The notes beneath the pieces are model-generated. The model saw nothing but the letters and a program-made list of their open reading frames with translations. It was not told where the DNA came from and ran no database searches. Positions 24,956 to 32,895 of a DNA stretch of 64,000 nt are shown here, piece by piece (positions within the stretch are counted from its first letter, which is position 1; every line of letters begins with the position of its first letter). The DNA is from a virus. A program made the translations under genes and the position numbers. The stretch spans positions 20,432 through 84,431 of IMG/VR virus record IMGVR_UViG_3300033997_000406. One strand, 5' to 3'.

Positions 24956-26335
24956 CTAAGCACCAGCAGGGCTTAAATCAAGACCTTGGCAGTTTAGGAA
25001 AAATCGTTGCACCGGTACCAGAGCCTGAAGGTAATCAATACTTTGCCCTAAAATCTGATGGCCAACAGTCGGGCCGCAGTTTCTTATAAGCACAGGCGGA
25101 ATTTGCTTTACCGCAGCATGTTCGCCCAACGTCAATAGGCGCTCTTTTCCATCCGGACGAACAACAAAAGGCTCTGAAGAACGTTTTTTGTTGTAGTGGC
25201 GGCCGATCACACCAATAGATTCGGTATCTGCCGTTATGAGTTGGCGATTTGCATAGCCATGGCCTGCAGCTTCATCGCGTACCTGCTTGTCTTTTAAGTA
25301 CTGGTTATCAGACCACATGGACTCAGGCGCGTTAATATCCAGAATCTCACCAAAGGAGTTTTGCTTTTTCGGTAAGTAAAAATCGAAAACCCCTTCAAGC
25401 CACTTTGCTGGCAATCCGCTTGATAACGCCATAAACCAGTAGCGCGGGCGGGCCTCAAAGCTGCCTGTATTTTGGTTGGTTAATATCTTTTCAATAATAA
25501 CGTACCCAAGCCGGATCAGCTCTTGTTTTAACAGTATGTAGATTGGGCTGTCTTTAGCGTCCTTCACATTTTCGCTTGTGATCATGGCTGGGTTTGATGC
25601 AACTATGATGTCTCTTATTCCGAAAAGAGCGGTGCCGGATTCGTGTTCTTCTGCACTTAGTTTGTGCTTCGATTTACCTGCTTGGGATATGCCAGCACAA
25701 GGCAAGCTAAATGTTAAAACGTCGACCTGAGACAAGTACTTGGTTTCCAACTCTTCCAGTGTCGACTCAAAGCAGGCTGTTTCGTCTGTAATGGCATAGC
25801 TATTTGCAAATGCGGATTGCAGGTAACGAATATCGGCATCTACAACCCAAGCGAGCTTACCCTTCAGGCCTGCACCGACTATGCCGTCATGCGCTGCTGT
25901 GGTGCTGATAGCTCCACCCGTGCAGCAACTGCCTTCTGTAACTTCACCATTAGCCAAATGCTCAATAAATCTAGCTTCTCGCTCTGCCTGTCTCTGGCGC
26001 TCATGGTGGATAGAAATAGTGATAGAGCCAGCTGTGAAAATTGCCCTGATTTTTGTCCCTATAGGGTAATCTTCCTTGTACGGCGTCATAGTCATATCAA
26101 TGACCGGGATAATTACGCCGAATTTAGTCTTGCCAACAACCACGTAATCGCCATCAGGGGAAAGAGTCAGTGTGATCGTATCGCCCACTCGTTCACGTTT
26201 ATATTTTTCGCCCTTTGCAAAGCCCGCCATTTCAAGTTTTGCGCCATCAATCCAGAGCCTGGAGCCGTTACGATGCTTTGTAACTGTTCTGTAACTAAGC
26301 TGCTTAAGCTTACCTATCACGCCTAATAAACCCAC
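24956..26335 (-). CDS. DNA cytosine-5 methyltransferase with N-terminal extra domain
   Basis: C5-methyltransferase motifs are in order: motif I GSCCTGG near 135, catalytic FSLPCAGIS near 210-217, ITSENV near 252, ARPRYW near 296 and the closing GQSIDYLQ. The first 70 residues form a beta-rich domain (SRLWIDGAKLEMAGF, DTITLTLSPDGDYVVVG) like SymE/AbrB-type folds, which is unusual for this enzyme group. It starts at GTG 26335 with AGAGGTG ahead. No endonuclease is nearby, so an antirestriction or regulatory role is likely. Confidence 0.8.
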   Translation of the reverse strand: MGLLGVIGKLKQLSYRTVTKHRNGSRLWIDGAKLEMAGFAKGEKYKRERVGDTITLTLSPDGDYVVVGKTKFGVIIPVIDMTMTPYKEDYPIGTKIRAIFTAGSITISIHHERQRQAEREARFIEHLANGEVTEGSCCTGGAISTTAAHDGIVGAGLKGKLAWVVDADIRYLQSAFANSYAITDETACFESTLEELETKYLSQVDVLTFSLPCAGISQAGKSKHKLSAEEHESGTALFGIRDIIVASNPAMITSENVKDAKDSPIYILLKQELIRLGYVIIEKILTNQNTGSFEARPRYWFMALSSGLPAKWLEGVFDFYLPKKQNSFGEILDINAPESMWSDNQYLKDKQVRDEAAGHGYANRQLITADTESIGVIGRHYNKKRSSEPFVVRPDGKERLLTLGEHAAVKQIPPVLIRNCGPTVGHQILGQSIDYLQALVPVQRFFLNCQGLDLSPAGA

Positions 26336-26363
26336 TTAAAACACCTCTTTTTAGCAAATATCA

Positions 26364-26372
26364 TAACAGTTG
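26364..26372. promoter_or_regulatory. TAACNGTTA-like site in the divergent gap
   Basis: TAACAGTTG (one mismatch) lies in an AT-rich gap between the C5 methyltransferase and the small-gene train. No strong sigma-70 boxes are evident for the plus-strand genes. Confidence 0.4.
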
Positions 26373-26471
26373 ATATTAATTATTAATTCAGATGTTATCT
26401 TTTACTTTAATTGGTGTATATACTGCAAGCCATTAAATTATTAATTAACCAGCACCAGCAAAAGGTAAGTG

Positions 26472-26879
26472 ATGACTGAAAAGACATCGGACGGCCTCAC
26501 AGCCAGGCAGAGAAATATTAGAAATCAGAACAACAACCGCAAGAATATGCCGCGAGTAGGGCCGTTCTACATCAGCGAGGCCCAGCTGTTTTTGTTTAAT
26601 CAGCAAGCAGCTCTGCACGGCTCGAAAAAGGCGGCATTTGCTGCAGGCCTGCAGCGGCTAAGTGCAACAAGTGCTGATGTGGTTATTAGTCGTGAACTGC
26701 TGCACAACCTACTGAGTGCAGCCAGTGGATTTAGAGGCTATATCGACGCCATACCCGCAGATGTTGAACTGTCCGACATGCCTGGCTTAGATAGGGATTT
26801 AGCAGATGAAGCGATTTATTTAGTGGGTGCGCTGATTCATTCAAAGACTCTGAGCAGTAACAGAAGGATAAATAGATGA
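26472..26879 (+). CDS. Hypothetical protein, first gene of the small-gene train (135 aa)
   Basis: ATG 26472 follows AAAGGTAAGTG (GTG 26469 is the alternative). The N-terminus is basic and Asn-rich; residues 30-70 read PFYISEAQLFLFNQQAALHG, then helices. The stop overlaps the next start (ATGA). Its function is unknown. Confidence 0.6.
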   Translation: MTEKTSDGLTARQRNIRNQNNNRKNMPRVGPFYISEAQLFLFNQQAALHGSKKAAFAAGLQRLSATSADVVISRELLHNLLSAASGFRGYIDAIPADVELSDMPGLDRDLADEAIYLVGALIHSKTLSSNRRINR

Positions 26880-27190
26880 ACGATAAAAAACCTGTAACCG
26901 GCACCCATGATGCGATAGCCGTTCTATCGCAACTGTCCGGGATTGATAAGACTGAAATTGGGGCTATGGCCGCTCAGATAAAAGCTAATCATGCCAAGTT
27001 AGACAGCTGTAGCTATCACGAATTTGAACCCACAGGGGCGGTACCAGCTTCAATAATGCGCCAAAAATATCAGTGTAAGAACTGCGGCGGAACAATAGAT
27101 AGATCCGCATACATTTGGCACGAACGCGGCAGACGCGCCAATCCAGCAGCGCAGAAATCAAGCTCAGTTGAAGGCAATCAGAATGGCTAA
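26876..27190 (+). CDS. Hypothetical protein with one CxxC (104 aa)
   Basis: The ATG overlaps the previous stop. A YQCKNCGGTI motif near residue 65 looks like half a zinc ribbon, and a second pair may be CSYH near residue 45. The last 20 residues are polar and disordered. Function unknown. Confidence 0.55.
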   Translation: MNDKKPVTGTHDAIAVLSQLSGIDKTEIGAMAAQIKANHAKLDSCSYHEFEPTGAVPASIMRQKYQCKNCGGTIDRSAYIWHERGRRANPAAQKSSSVEGNQNG

Positions 27191-27515
27191 ACAGTATCCT
27201 TTAGTTATAGAGAATGTGGGAAGTGACGTTTACGCCGTTATGTCAAAAGGGCACCATGACCCGGACCTGTTTATGACAGCTGTAAGGCAGGAATATAACT
27301 GGCCGCTTGGCAATCCTGAGCATGTGTGGATCAAGTCTACTCCTTGCAATACTGGCGAATATTCGGCGCATTACAACATTGTTGAAAAAGGCACTCGCGG
27401 AGCCTGGCCAGCGACTTACAGCTGGGAAGCTTACGGCGAAGAGCAATATATGCCAAAAGCTCAGCACCAGCCAAATAGTGAATTGTCGGATAATAGAATG
27501 CAGGGCTTTCAATGA
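27183..27515 (+). CDS. Hypothetical protein (110 aa)
   Basis: ATG 27183 overlaps the end of the previous gene by 8 bases. The protein is soluble with several Trp residues and a central beta-like NPEHVWIKSTPCNTGEY stretch. The tail is polar. No family recognised. Confidence 0.55.
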   Translation: MAKQYPLVIENVGSDVYAVMSKGHHDPDLFMTAVRQEYNWPLGNPEHVWIKSTPCNTGEYSAHYNIVEKGTRGAWPATYSWEAYGEEQYMPKAQHQPNSELSDNRMQGFQ

Positions 27516-27565
27516 TGGATTAAAGTACACACCTTAATTCTAATTGATTCAATGAGGGTGAAAAT

Positions 27566-27667
27566 ATGGTCGAGTTTATTGTTTCTGGTGGTGGCGTTGA
27601 GCCGCCTTTAACAACGTTTATTCTGATAACTTCAGTGCTTATCAAAGTGATGCAGGTCAGACAATAA
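27566..27667 (+). CDS. Very small hydrophobic peptide (33 aa)
   Basis: ATG 27566 has GAGGGTG six bases ahead and the stop TAA overlaps the next gene's ATG (TAATG), which argues that it is translated. Residues 13-30 (PLTTFILITSVLIKVM) could span the membrane. The role is unknown; tiny membrane peptides in phages include toxins and lysis modulators. Confidence 0.5.
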   Translation: MVEFIVSGGGVEPPLTTFILITSVLIKVMQVRQ

Positions 27668-27852
27668 TGACTGATAACGAAAAAGATGAATTGTCTAAAT
27701 ACTGTAAAAATAACTGTGGACTGGATGCCACAGAAGTTGCTGATTTAGCACAAGTGCCACGCCGGACATTTTACGACTGGTGGAGTGGCCGCCGCAGAGC
27801 CGTAGAGCTAATAGTTAAAGGCATCAAAGCAGAGCTGGAACAAAACAAATGA
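27667..27852 (+). CDS. Small helix-turn-helix protein (61 aa)
   Basis: ATEVADLAQVPRRTFYDWWS is a clear helix-turn-helix, followed by a basic helix. It is coupled to the 33-residue peptide. Two direct repeats and a promoter lie right after it (27850-27902), so it may regulate the downstream genes. Confidence 0.65.
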   Translation: MTDNEKDELSKYCKNNCGLDATEVADLAQVPRRTFYDWWSGRRRAVELIVKGIKAELEQNK

Positions 27853-27902
27853 GCGGCATTCGCTCATAATGTCTTTACATGTGTGCGATATTCGCTCATA
27901 AT
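27850..27902 (+). promoter_or_regulatory. Promoter with twin 13-bp direct repeats and a hairpin
   Basis: ATTCGCTCATAAT occurs at 27858-27870 and 27890-27902, 32 bp apart (about three helical turns). The second copy ends in a -10 box CATAAT, 17 bp after TTTACA (27874-27879). The first copy is inside a perfect stem TGAGCG/CGCTCA (27850-27866). The pattern suggests a promoter for 27934 controlled by a cooperative binder. Confidence 0.65.
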
Positions 27903-27933
27903 TGATTTATATTAACTAAATGAGAAACGCGCC

Positions 27934-28209
27934 ATGCAAAGAGTTCAGGTGATGACTGCTGCAGAACTTCAGAAAGACGGTTCTTTTATAAAACAAATTC
28001 ATGCTGTTTATGCTTCGATAGAATCGGCTAGGGCTGAAATGCAAAGGATAGCTGACACTTTCAACTCAGAAGATGGGCTTTATAAAGATTGGCGCGCCGA
28101 GACTCCAATAGGCCAGGTTGATGCTCTGTCATTGGAGCGTTTAGAAGGCAATCATTATCAGTGCCAGACCTTCTACAAAATTCGGCCCTACAACGTAATA
28201 GCTGAGTAA
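27934..28209 (+). CDS. Hypothetical protein (91 aa)
   Basis: The first gene after the repeat-bearing promoter. It is a small helical protein with a VYASIESARAEMQRIADTFN stretch, which looks like a surface helix of a small phage protein. It precedes the DGQHR gene by a few bases. Function unknown. Confidence 0.6.
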   Translation: MQRVQVMTAAELQKDGSFIKQIHAVYASIESARAEMQRIADTFNSEDGLYKDWRAETPIGQVDALSLERLEGNHYQCQTFYKIRPYNVIAE

Positions 28210-28220
28210 GGATGGATCGA

Positions 28221-29282
28221 ATGAGCTTTCAATTTACAGCAACAAAGGGTACTCAGGGCGGCAAAATATATTATGTCGCCAACGTTACTTTTGGCGCTCT
28301 GTCGCGGGTTCTGGCTATTGACTCAGGTGAAGTGATGGAGCGTTCACAGCGCGAAATTGAAAAACCAAGAGCCACAAAAATTCAATCGTATCTGAACGAA
28401 AACAGGGAAAGCTATGTGCTGCCAGCGCTAACAGGGATTGTTGACGATCCTAATTTGCTTTTTGAGGAGTTTGGTCATGCCGGTTCTGGTGTGGGGCGAC
28501 TTAGCTTGTCGCTGGACGCGGAGATAAAATTGTTTGACGGACAGCATAGAGCGACTGGCATCCGGCAAGTCCTTAAGCAAAACAACTATATGAAGAACGA
28601 TCAGATTGCTTTGCAATTATTTGTCGGTATGGATTTGCTGCAGCGTCAGCAGGCCTTTTCAGACATAAACAGCAATGCTAAGCCAGTCAGCAAGAGTTTG
28701 AATATGGCATATAGCCACCGTGATACAAATGTCCAGCCAATAGTCACTGCGATTGGTCATATATACGGATGGGCTGGCCGCATTGATTATGAAAACAATA
28801 CAGTACCAAAAGACAGTGAAAACATATTCTCACTGCGTAACATCGTACAGGCCTGCAGAATCCATGAAGGTTGCAGCAAGAATCAAATGCTGGCTCGCAA
28901 TGCTTATTTGACTATGAGTAGGTACTGGAATGACATTGGTACTACTGTAGGCTGGTTCTTTTTTGAAGATGGTGCAGTTAAACAAATACCACGTTCAGAA
29001 GGTATGGCCGCAGGGAATATATTTTTTACCGTTGCAGGCCTGATGGTGTTGGCTCGGGTAGGACACAAGGTGGGGCAGTTGCCAGGCTACGACCCTGATC
29101 GAATGAAATTGCTTAATACCGTTTTGCGTCAGGTAGGCCAGCATCGTGACTCCCCGTTTTGGAGGGGTAACATTGTCAAAGAGAACGGCAATATGGATGC
29201 GTCTACAAGAGCACAAATTACGGCCGCAGATGCGATTATGGAACTGTTCTCTAAAGCCCTAAGTCGTTCTCTGAATACTTAA
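28221..29282 (+). CDS. DGQHR-domain protein related to DndB
   Basis: The hallmark FDGQHRATGI lies near residue 115, with a preceding ERSQREIEKPRATKIQSYL segment and a following LFVGMDLLQRQQAFSDIN, as in DndB-like DGQHR proteins. DndB is the regulator in DNA phosphorothioation loci, but no dndA, C, D or E is present here. ATG 28221 has AAGGA 8 bases ahead; ATG 28212 is the alternative. It may affect host DNA modification or be a domesticated phage protein. Confidence 0.8.
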   Translation: MSFQFTATKGTQGGKIYYVANVTFGALSRVLAIDSGEVMERSQREIEKPRATKIQSYLNENRESYVLPALTGIVDDPNLLFEEFGHAGSGVGRLSLSLDAEIKLFDGQHRATGIRQVLKQNNYMKNDQIALQLFVGMDLLQRQQAFSDINSNAKPVSKSLNMAYSHRDTNVQPIVTAIGHIYGWAGRIDYENNTVPKDSENIFSLRNIVQACRIHEGCSKNQMLARNAYLTMSRYWNDIGTTVGWFFFEDGAVKQIPRSEGMAAGNIFFTVAGLMVLARVGHKVGQLPGYDPDRMKLLNTVLRQVGQHRDSPFWRGNIVKENGNMDASTRAQITAADAIMELFSKALSRSLNT

Positions 29283-29333
29283 TTTATAAGCTGCGCCTGC
29301 TAGTCAGGTGCAATCATTTTGTTAGGGGAAAGC

Positions 29334-29765
29334 ATGGCAGACGTAATTTATCAAAGGGTGGCAAGTTTCACGCCTGTAGTTCAGCCAAATCACCGCGCTG
29401 CCATATGTCAGCTTCATGCGCTGGGCTACAAGCCTTTTCATTTGGCGGCGGTATTCCCTTACAAGATAAATACTATAAAAACAATTGTTAGCCGATTAAA
29501 GCCGTTTAAGCCTGTCGTCCTAAAGGATATACCTGAGGCGGTTCTACTAATGACGGGAGCTGTTAAGTTTAAAAAAGGCCTACTCAGTCCATACGAATAT
29601 AATGTACTTCTCACTGAAGGGCTTAGCGCTTATTTGGAAAAAACAGGTCGCTCTGAAGAATCAATTGCTCGCGACCATTTTTATCCATCGGGTAAGTTTT
29701 TAAATAGATCTAGGTTTACAGCTGAGGAGCTTCGCGCAGCAGTTTTACCTGCTGCATCCAGATAG
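29334..29765 (+). CDS. Hypothetical HTH-like protein (143 aa)
   Basis: ATG 29334 follows AGGGGAAAGC. Residues 20-55 (HRAAICQLHALGYKPFHLAA then INTIKTIVSRLKPF) look like a helix-turn-helix with a recognition helix. The rest is helical and basic. It could bind DNA, but the family is not known to me. Confidence 0.55.
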   Translation: MADVIYQRVASFTPVVQPNHRAAICQLHALGYKPFHLAAVFPYKINTIKTIVSRLKPFKPVVLKDIPEAVLLMTGAVKFKKGLLSPYEYNVLLTEGLSAYLEKTGRSEESIARDHFYPSGKFLNRSRFTAEELRAAVLPAASR

Positions 29766-29842
29766 TTTAGGCGTATCGGAAGCTAAAAGGCGTCCGTCAA
29801 ATTGACGATTTAAGATAATTCAAAGTACAGGAAACCCCGAAC

Positions 29843-30100
29843 ATGGCAGAGTTAAACGGAAAATCACCAGCAGCAACCAACAACTTTGGAATTGAGCAGG
29901 TCAGAATTATTGCTAGTGAGTTATTTGATGGCGACAGCACAAGGTTTAGTGAGCTTGTTCAGGGGGCGGATGCAAAGTTTCGCCGCCTTGAGGCTTTAGA
30001 AAATCTTTGTACTGATTTGGTAAAGCGTAGTCCTGGCGGCTGTTATTTTCTGCCCTGGGCTGAGCGTTTTGCCAGTCTGGGTATCAAGTCAAAAAACTAA
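29843..30100 (+). CDS. Hypothetical protein (85 aa)
   Basis: This is a helical protein with a conserved-looking ALENLCTDLVKRSPGGCYF segment. Its start follows AGGAAACCCCGAAC. No function is indicated by sequence or by its neighbours. Confidence 0.5.
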   Translation: MAELNGKSPAATNNFGIEQVRIIASELFDGDSTRFSELVQGADAKFRRLEALENLCTDLVKRSPGGCYFLPWAERFASLGIKSKN

Positions 30101-30121
30101 TTTAACTAGGTAGGATAACCC

Positions 30122-30370
30122 ATGGGCTTAGTAATCGAATTACCTAAACCTAAACACGGCGAACAACGGAACTGGCGCATGGAAAAAGCTGCCAGCAATC
30201 ACAGCGAGTTTGTGGCTGGTGATGGCTCTACGATTGAAATCGAATCGCACAGTTCAGAGCATTCTGCATCAGAACGGTTCTGTGCTACGTGCGATAAGTG
30301 GGTTACTGCGGTCGGTGTTTTGGGTGGTGTTTGGTGCCCTGCTTGCCTGACCAATTGGCATAAAAACTGA
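30122..30370 (+). CDS. Zinc-ribbon small protein (82 aa)
   Basis: Two CxxC pairs (CATC and CPAC, about residues 57-75) make a short zinc ribbon at the C-terminus; the N-terminal half is polar. A TAGGTAGGATAACCC leader gives a plausible ribosome site. Unknown function. Confidence 0.55.
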   Translation: MGLVIELPKPKHGEQRNWRMEKAASNHSEFVAGDGSTIEIESHSSEHSASERFCATCDKWVTAVGVLGGVWCPACLTNWHKN

Positions 30371-30386
30371 TAGAGGATTTACCGTT

Positions 30387-30833
30387 ATGGCAGAGCAATG
30401 GCTAAAAATTGAGATTGCACCTCTGGATCAGCAAATAGTTATTGCCACTAAAGACGGCAGAGTTTGCCAAGGTCACATATTCAAAGTCAATGAAGCGGGA
30501 AAGACTGACTCCGATGAAATCGGGGATTTACGAGCCATGTTGGCTGTTGCTGATTCTTGGGGGGGTGCTCGTGCAATACCTATTGGCTGGCAACCATTGC
30601 CGAAGCATCCATTGAAGGAAAAAACTATGCAAAAGCTTACTCAGTGCAGTGCATGTGGCAGCAAAAGTCTTAAATGGCATTGCGGCCAGAAGAACCTGAG
30701 CGGCGTTCAGGACGGTCTGTTTCGTATGCACGAAGTCGGCACCGAGTTTTATCTTGGCTGTGAGGCTTGTAGTGAAACGCTTCAGGTGGTCAGTGGTGAT
30801 CAGGTGGCCGAACACCTGAATAATTCAATGTAG
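30387..30833 (+). CDS. Two-part protein with C-terminal zinc ribbon (148 aa)
   Basis: The first 70 residues (WLKIEIAPLDQQIVIATKDG, ending in GWQPLPKHPL) resemble DUF551-type phage proteins. The rest has CSACGSKSLKWHCG and GCEACSETL, a likely zinc-binding module. The second half begins with its own Met near residue 80, so a separate product is possible. Role unknown. Confidence 0.6.
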   Translation: MAEQWLKIEIAPLDQQIVIATKDGRVCQGHIFKVNEAGKTDSDEIGDLRAMLAVADSWGGARAIPIGWQPLPKHPLKEKTMQKLTQCSACGSKSLKWHCGQKNLSGVQDGLFRMHEVGTEFYLGCEACSETLQVVSGDQVAEHLNNSM

Positions 30834-30846
30834 GACTTAGCAGAAA

Positions 30847-31086
30847 ATGGACGAACAATTACAGCAAGACCCGCAATACCAAGGCGCTCAATGCTTCTTT
30901 GCCAAGGGACAGATGACTGATAACCCATACGCTAGCGGTACAGCTGAATTTCAGCGCTGGGAACGTGGTTACTATTCAGCCGCAGCAGAGGACTTTGACG
31001 AACATCGTTGTGGAGCTGACGCCAGCTGGGTTGACGCTGAAAAGTTCTGCAATGTTTGCGGCAAGAAAGTAGACGAATTGGAATGA
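30847..31086 (+). CDS. Hypothetical small zinc-binding protein (79 aa)
   Basis: The last part reads FCNVCGKKVDELE, with an EHRCGAD stretch ahead, which could complete a zinc site. The middle has NPYASGTAEFQRWERGYYSA, a pattern seen in small phage proteins with an N-P-Y...W-x-x-G core. Function unknown. Confidence 0.55.
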   Translation: MDEQLQQDPQYQGAQCFFAKGQMTDNPYASGTAEFQRWERGYYSAAAEDFDEHRCGADASWVDAEKFCNVCGKKVDELE

Positions 31087-31096
31087 AGGAAAAAGC

Positions 31097-31261
31097 ATGA
31101 TTAAAGGATATTTAAAATACACTGCGCTTTTCATCGCTCTAATTGTTCTTATTGGGCTGCTGTGCGGGGCGGTAACGACTCCAGAGCGAAACTGCGAAAA
31201 GACGCAATCACACCACGGAATTCCAGCTGCGTGCAATGTTTACTCAGCTCCAATTGGTTAA
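31097..31261 (+). CDS. Small membrane-anchored protein (54 aa)
   Basis: ATG 31097 has AAGGAAAAAGC ahead. Residues 8-27 are hydrophobic (YTALFIALIVLIGLLCGAV), followed by a short polar tail with two cysteines. The LLCG end also resembles a lipobox. It could be an exported or inner-membrane peptide. No family recognised. Confidence 0.5.
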   Translation: MIKGYLKYTALFIALIVLIGLLCGAVTTPERNCEKTQSHHGIPAACNVYSAPIG

Positions 31262-31275
31262 AAGGGAAATAACAG

Positions 31276-31527
31276 ATGGCGACTCCGGCTTACATAAAGG
31301 CCCGCGTAGAAGATGGCCTGATCAAGTGTGTCAGGCTAAACAAGTTCCCCGATGGTTATAGCTGTGCATTTGAATTCAACGAAAAAGGCAAAAAAGCACT
31401 GTACCCGTCTACCGGAAAACAGCCTTTGCGCATCTGGAAAACATACAAAGAGGTGCTTGATTACGTTAAAGAACAAATTGGCTGGACAGGCCATATTTAC
31501 AACGAGCATTTAGAAAAAATTCAGTGA
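31276..31527 (+). CDS. Hypothetical protein (83 aa)
   Basis: This is a small basic protein with an RIWKTYKEVLDYVKEQIGW stretch that looks like a helix from a phage DNA-associated protein. It is preceded by AAAGGGAAATAACAG. Function unknown. Confidence 0.5.
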   Translation: MATPAYIKARVEDGLIKCVRLNKFPDGYSCAFEFNEKGKKALYPSTGKQPLRIWKTYKEVLDYVKEQIGWTGHIYNEHLEKIQ

Positions 31528-31540
31528 AGGGAAAAAACAG

Positions 31541-31873
31541 ATGACACCGGAAGATCGCTTTCAGAAAGCAATTTCACTTTTCATTGAGCAAAATGAACGA
31601 GTCGCAAATGAGATTAATCAATTATCCCCTCAGGTTGCAGAGCAGCTGGGTATCTCATTCGATGAATACAAAAAGGCACATGCAGGCAGGCTATTTGGAG
31701 AGTACGCGGCGTCAGTAGGCTTAGATGTTTTTATGCTGGCTTTTGAGTTGACAGCGACTTCTCAAACGGAATTGCACGAACTCAAATCCAAGCATTATCG
31801 GTCTTTAGCTGAAATGCTCGGTATGAGCTGGGAAGAGTATATTGTTCACAATCCGCATTTAGCTGGTTATTGA
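31541..31873 (+). CDS. Hypothetical protein with internal helix repeat (110 aa)
   Basis: Two similar segments are present: AEQLGISFDEYKKAH near residue 35 and AEMLGMSWEEYIVHN near residue 90. The rest is helical. The start follows AAGGGAAAAAACAG. No family recognised. Confidence 0.5.
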   Translation: MTPEDRFQKAISLFIEQNERVANEINQLSPQVAEQLGISFDEYKKAHAGRLFGEYAASVGLDVFMLAFELTATSQTELHELKSKHYRSLAEMLGMSWEEYIVHNPHLAGY

Positions 31874-31891
31874 TAACAACAGGAAAGCTAA

Positions 31892-32293
31892 GTGGCAACC
31901 AGGCACATACCAGTTTGCAAAGGGGAAGTATTTGAGCGACTAACTGTAATAAGTCTATCTCGCGGGGCTGAAAACGGCACTCACGTCATGTACCAATGTT
32001 TATGTGAATGCGGGGTAAAAGTTGAAGTAGCGGCAAGTCATCTTAGGCGAAAAATCAGGACATCTTGCGGCTGCCTCAGGGATGAACGAGCCAAAGAGCT
32101 TGGGCTGAAAAGCCGGAAAAAATTAGTAGGCGGTGAGCGGTTCGGTTCGTATGTCGTCCTAGTTGATTTAGGCACTAATGAACACCGAAAGGCCATTTAC
32201 AAAGTTAGGTGCGCTTGCGGCCATGAAACAACAATGACGGGAGCCAGGCTGCGAAGCGGCTTGAAGCTCCATTGTTACCATTTAAACAAATAG
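31892..32293 (+). CDS. Two-module cysteine-rich phage protein (133 aa)
   Basis: Both halves share a plan of a GERFGSYVV-like strand, a YxCxCxCG-type site and a following basic helix. The first has CLCECGVKVEV and SCGCLRDE; the second has CACGHETTMTGARLRSG. This resembles small AP2/HNH-neighbouring DNA-binding proteins of phages. It starts with GTG 31892. DNA binding is inferred. Confidence 0.6.
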   Translation: MATRHIPVCKGEVFERLTVISLSRGAENGTHVMYQCLCECGVKVEVAASHLRRKIRTSCGCLRDERAKELGLKSRKKLVGGERFGSYVVLVDLGTNEHRKAIYKVRCACGHETTMTGARLRSGLKLHCYHLNK

Positions 32294-32302
32294 GACAAAA
32301 CG

Positions 32303-32629
32303 ATGAAAATATTACTCAGAATAGTTGAAGGCGCTACTGTGGTTTTGGTATCGGATGATAACTTGGCTTCAGTTGAAATGCTGCCAACTCGGTACGATTT
32401 ATTTCAGTACAGGGGCGGTGTAGCTTGGGGGTATAAGGGTTCTGGTGTTCAAAATCTTGGTTATGCGATAGCCGCCAGGCTGACTGAGGAAATGCCTGAA
32501 AAAATGCCAGACCAAGGGATTCATGCTGCAGCGATGTCGCTGGTCAAGAATCTGCTGTCGAATCTGGATGGTCATAAGGAACACACTATCGATCAGGCCA
32601 CTCTACTTAATGCTATGGCATCAGATTAG
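32303..32629 (+). CDS. DUF6166-like protein (108 aa)
   Basis: The core FQYRGGVAWGYKGSGVQNLG followed by an AIAARLTEE helix resembles DUF6166 phage and plasmid proteins. The function of that group is not known. It begins 9 bases after the previous stop. Confidence 0.55.
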   Translation: MKILLRIVEGATVVLVSDDNLASVEMLPTRYDLFQYRGGVAWGYKGSGVQNLGYAIAARLTEEMPEKMPDQGIHAAAMSLVKNLLSNLDGHKEHTIDQATLLNAMASD

Positions 32630-32641
32630 GTATCAGAATTC

Positions 32642-32887
32642 GTGGATAACCAGCTGCAACACCAACGAAAGCATTGTCTATTTTGCGGTAACACGCATTC
32701 AGGCGAGTGCAGCCCTGACTCATTTGCTTATTTTCAATGCTCTGATTGCAAAGGTGGCCAAATGATGCCGTTTGATGCTTGCTTTGGCTTTGATGGCATT
32801 CACTGTTGCAGCAATGAAAAGTCAGCAGCGGATACGTGGGTATCCATTACCCACGAACAATATAAACAACTCCAAGTCCAGCTATAG
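32642..32887 (+). CDS. Cysteine-rich hypothetical protein (81 aa)
   Basis: Several cysteine pairs are visible: CLFCGNTHSGEC, CSDCKGG and the later HCCSNE. Two zinc sites are plausible. It starts with GTG 32642. Similar ribbons recur in the neighbouring genes. Function unknown. Confidence 0.5.
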   Translation: MDNQLQHQRKHCLFCGNTHSGECSPDSFAYFQCSDCKGGQMMPFDACFGFDGIHCCSNEKSAADTWVSITHEQYKQLQVQL

Positions 32888-32895
32888 GGATGCTC

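Noticed and set aside
27850-27902. CRISPR-like array from the 13-bp direct repeats
   Set aside because: There are only two copies, the spacer is 19 bp and no cas gene is near; promoter operators explain it better.
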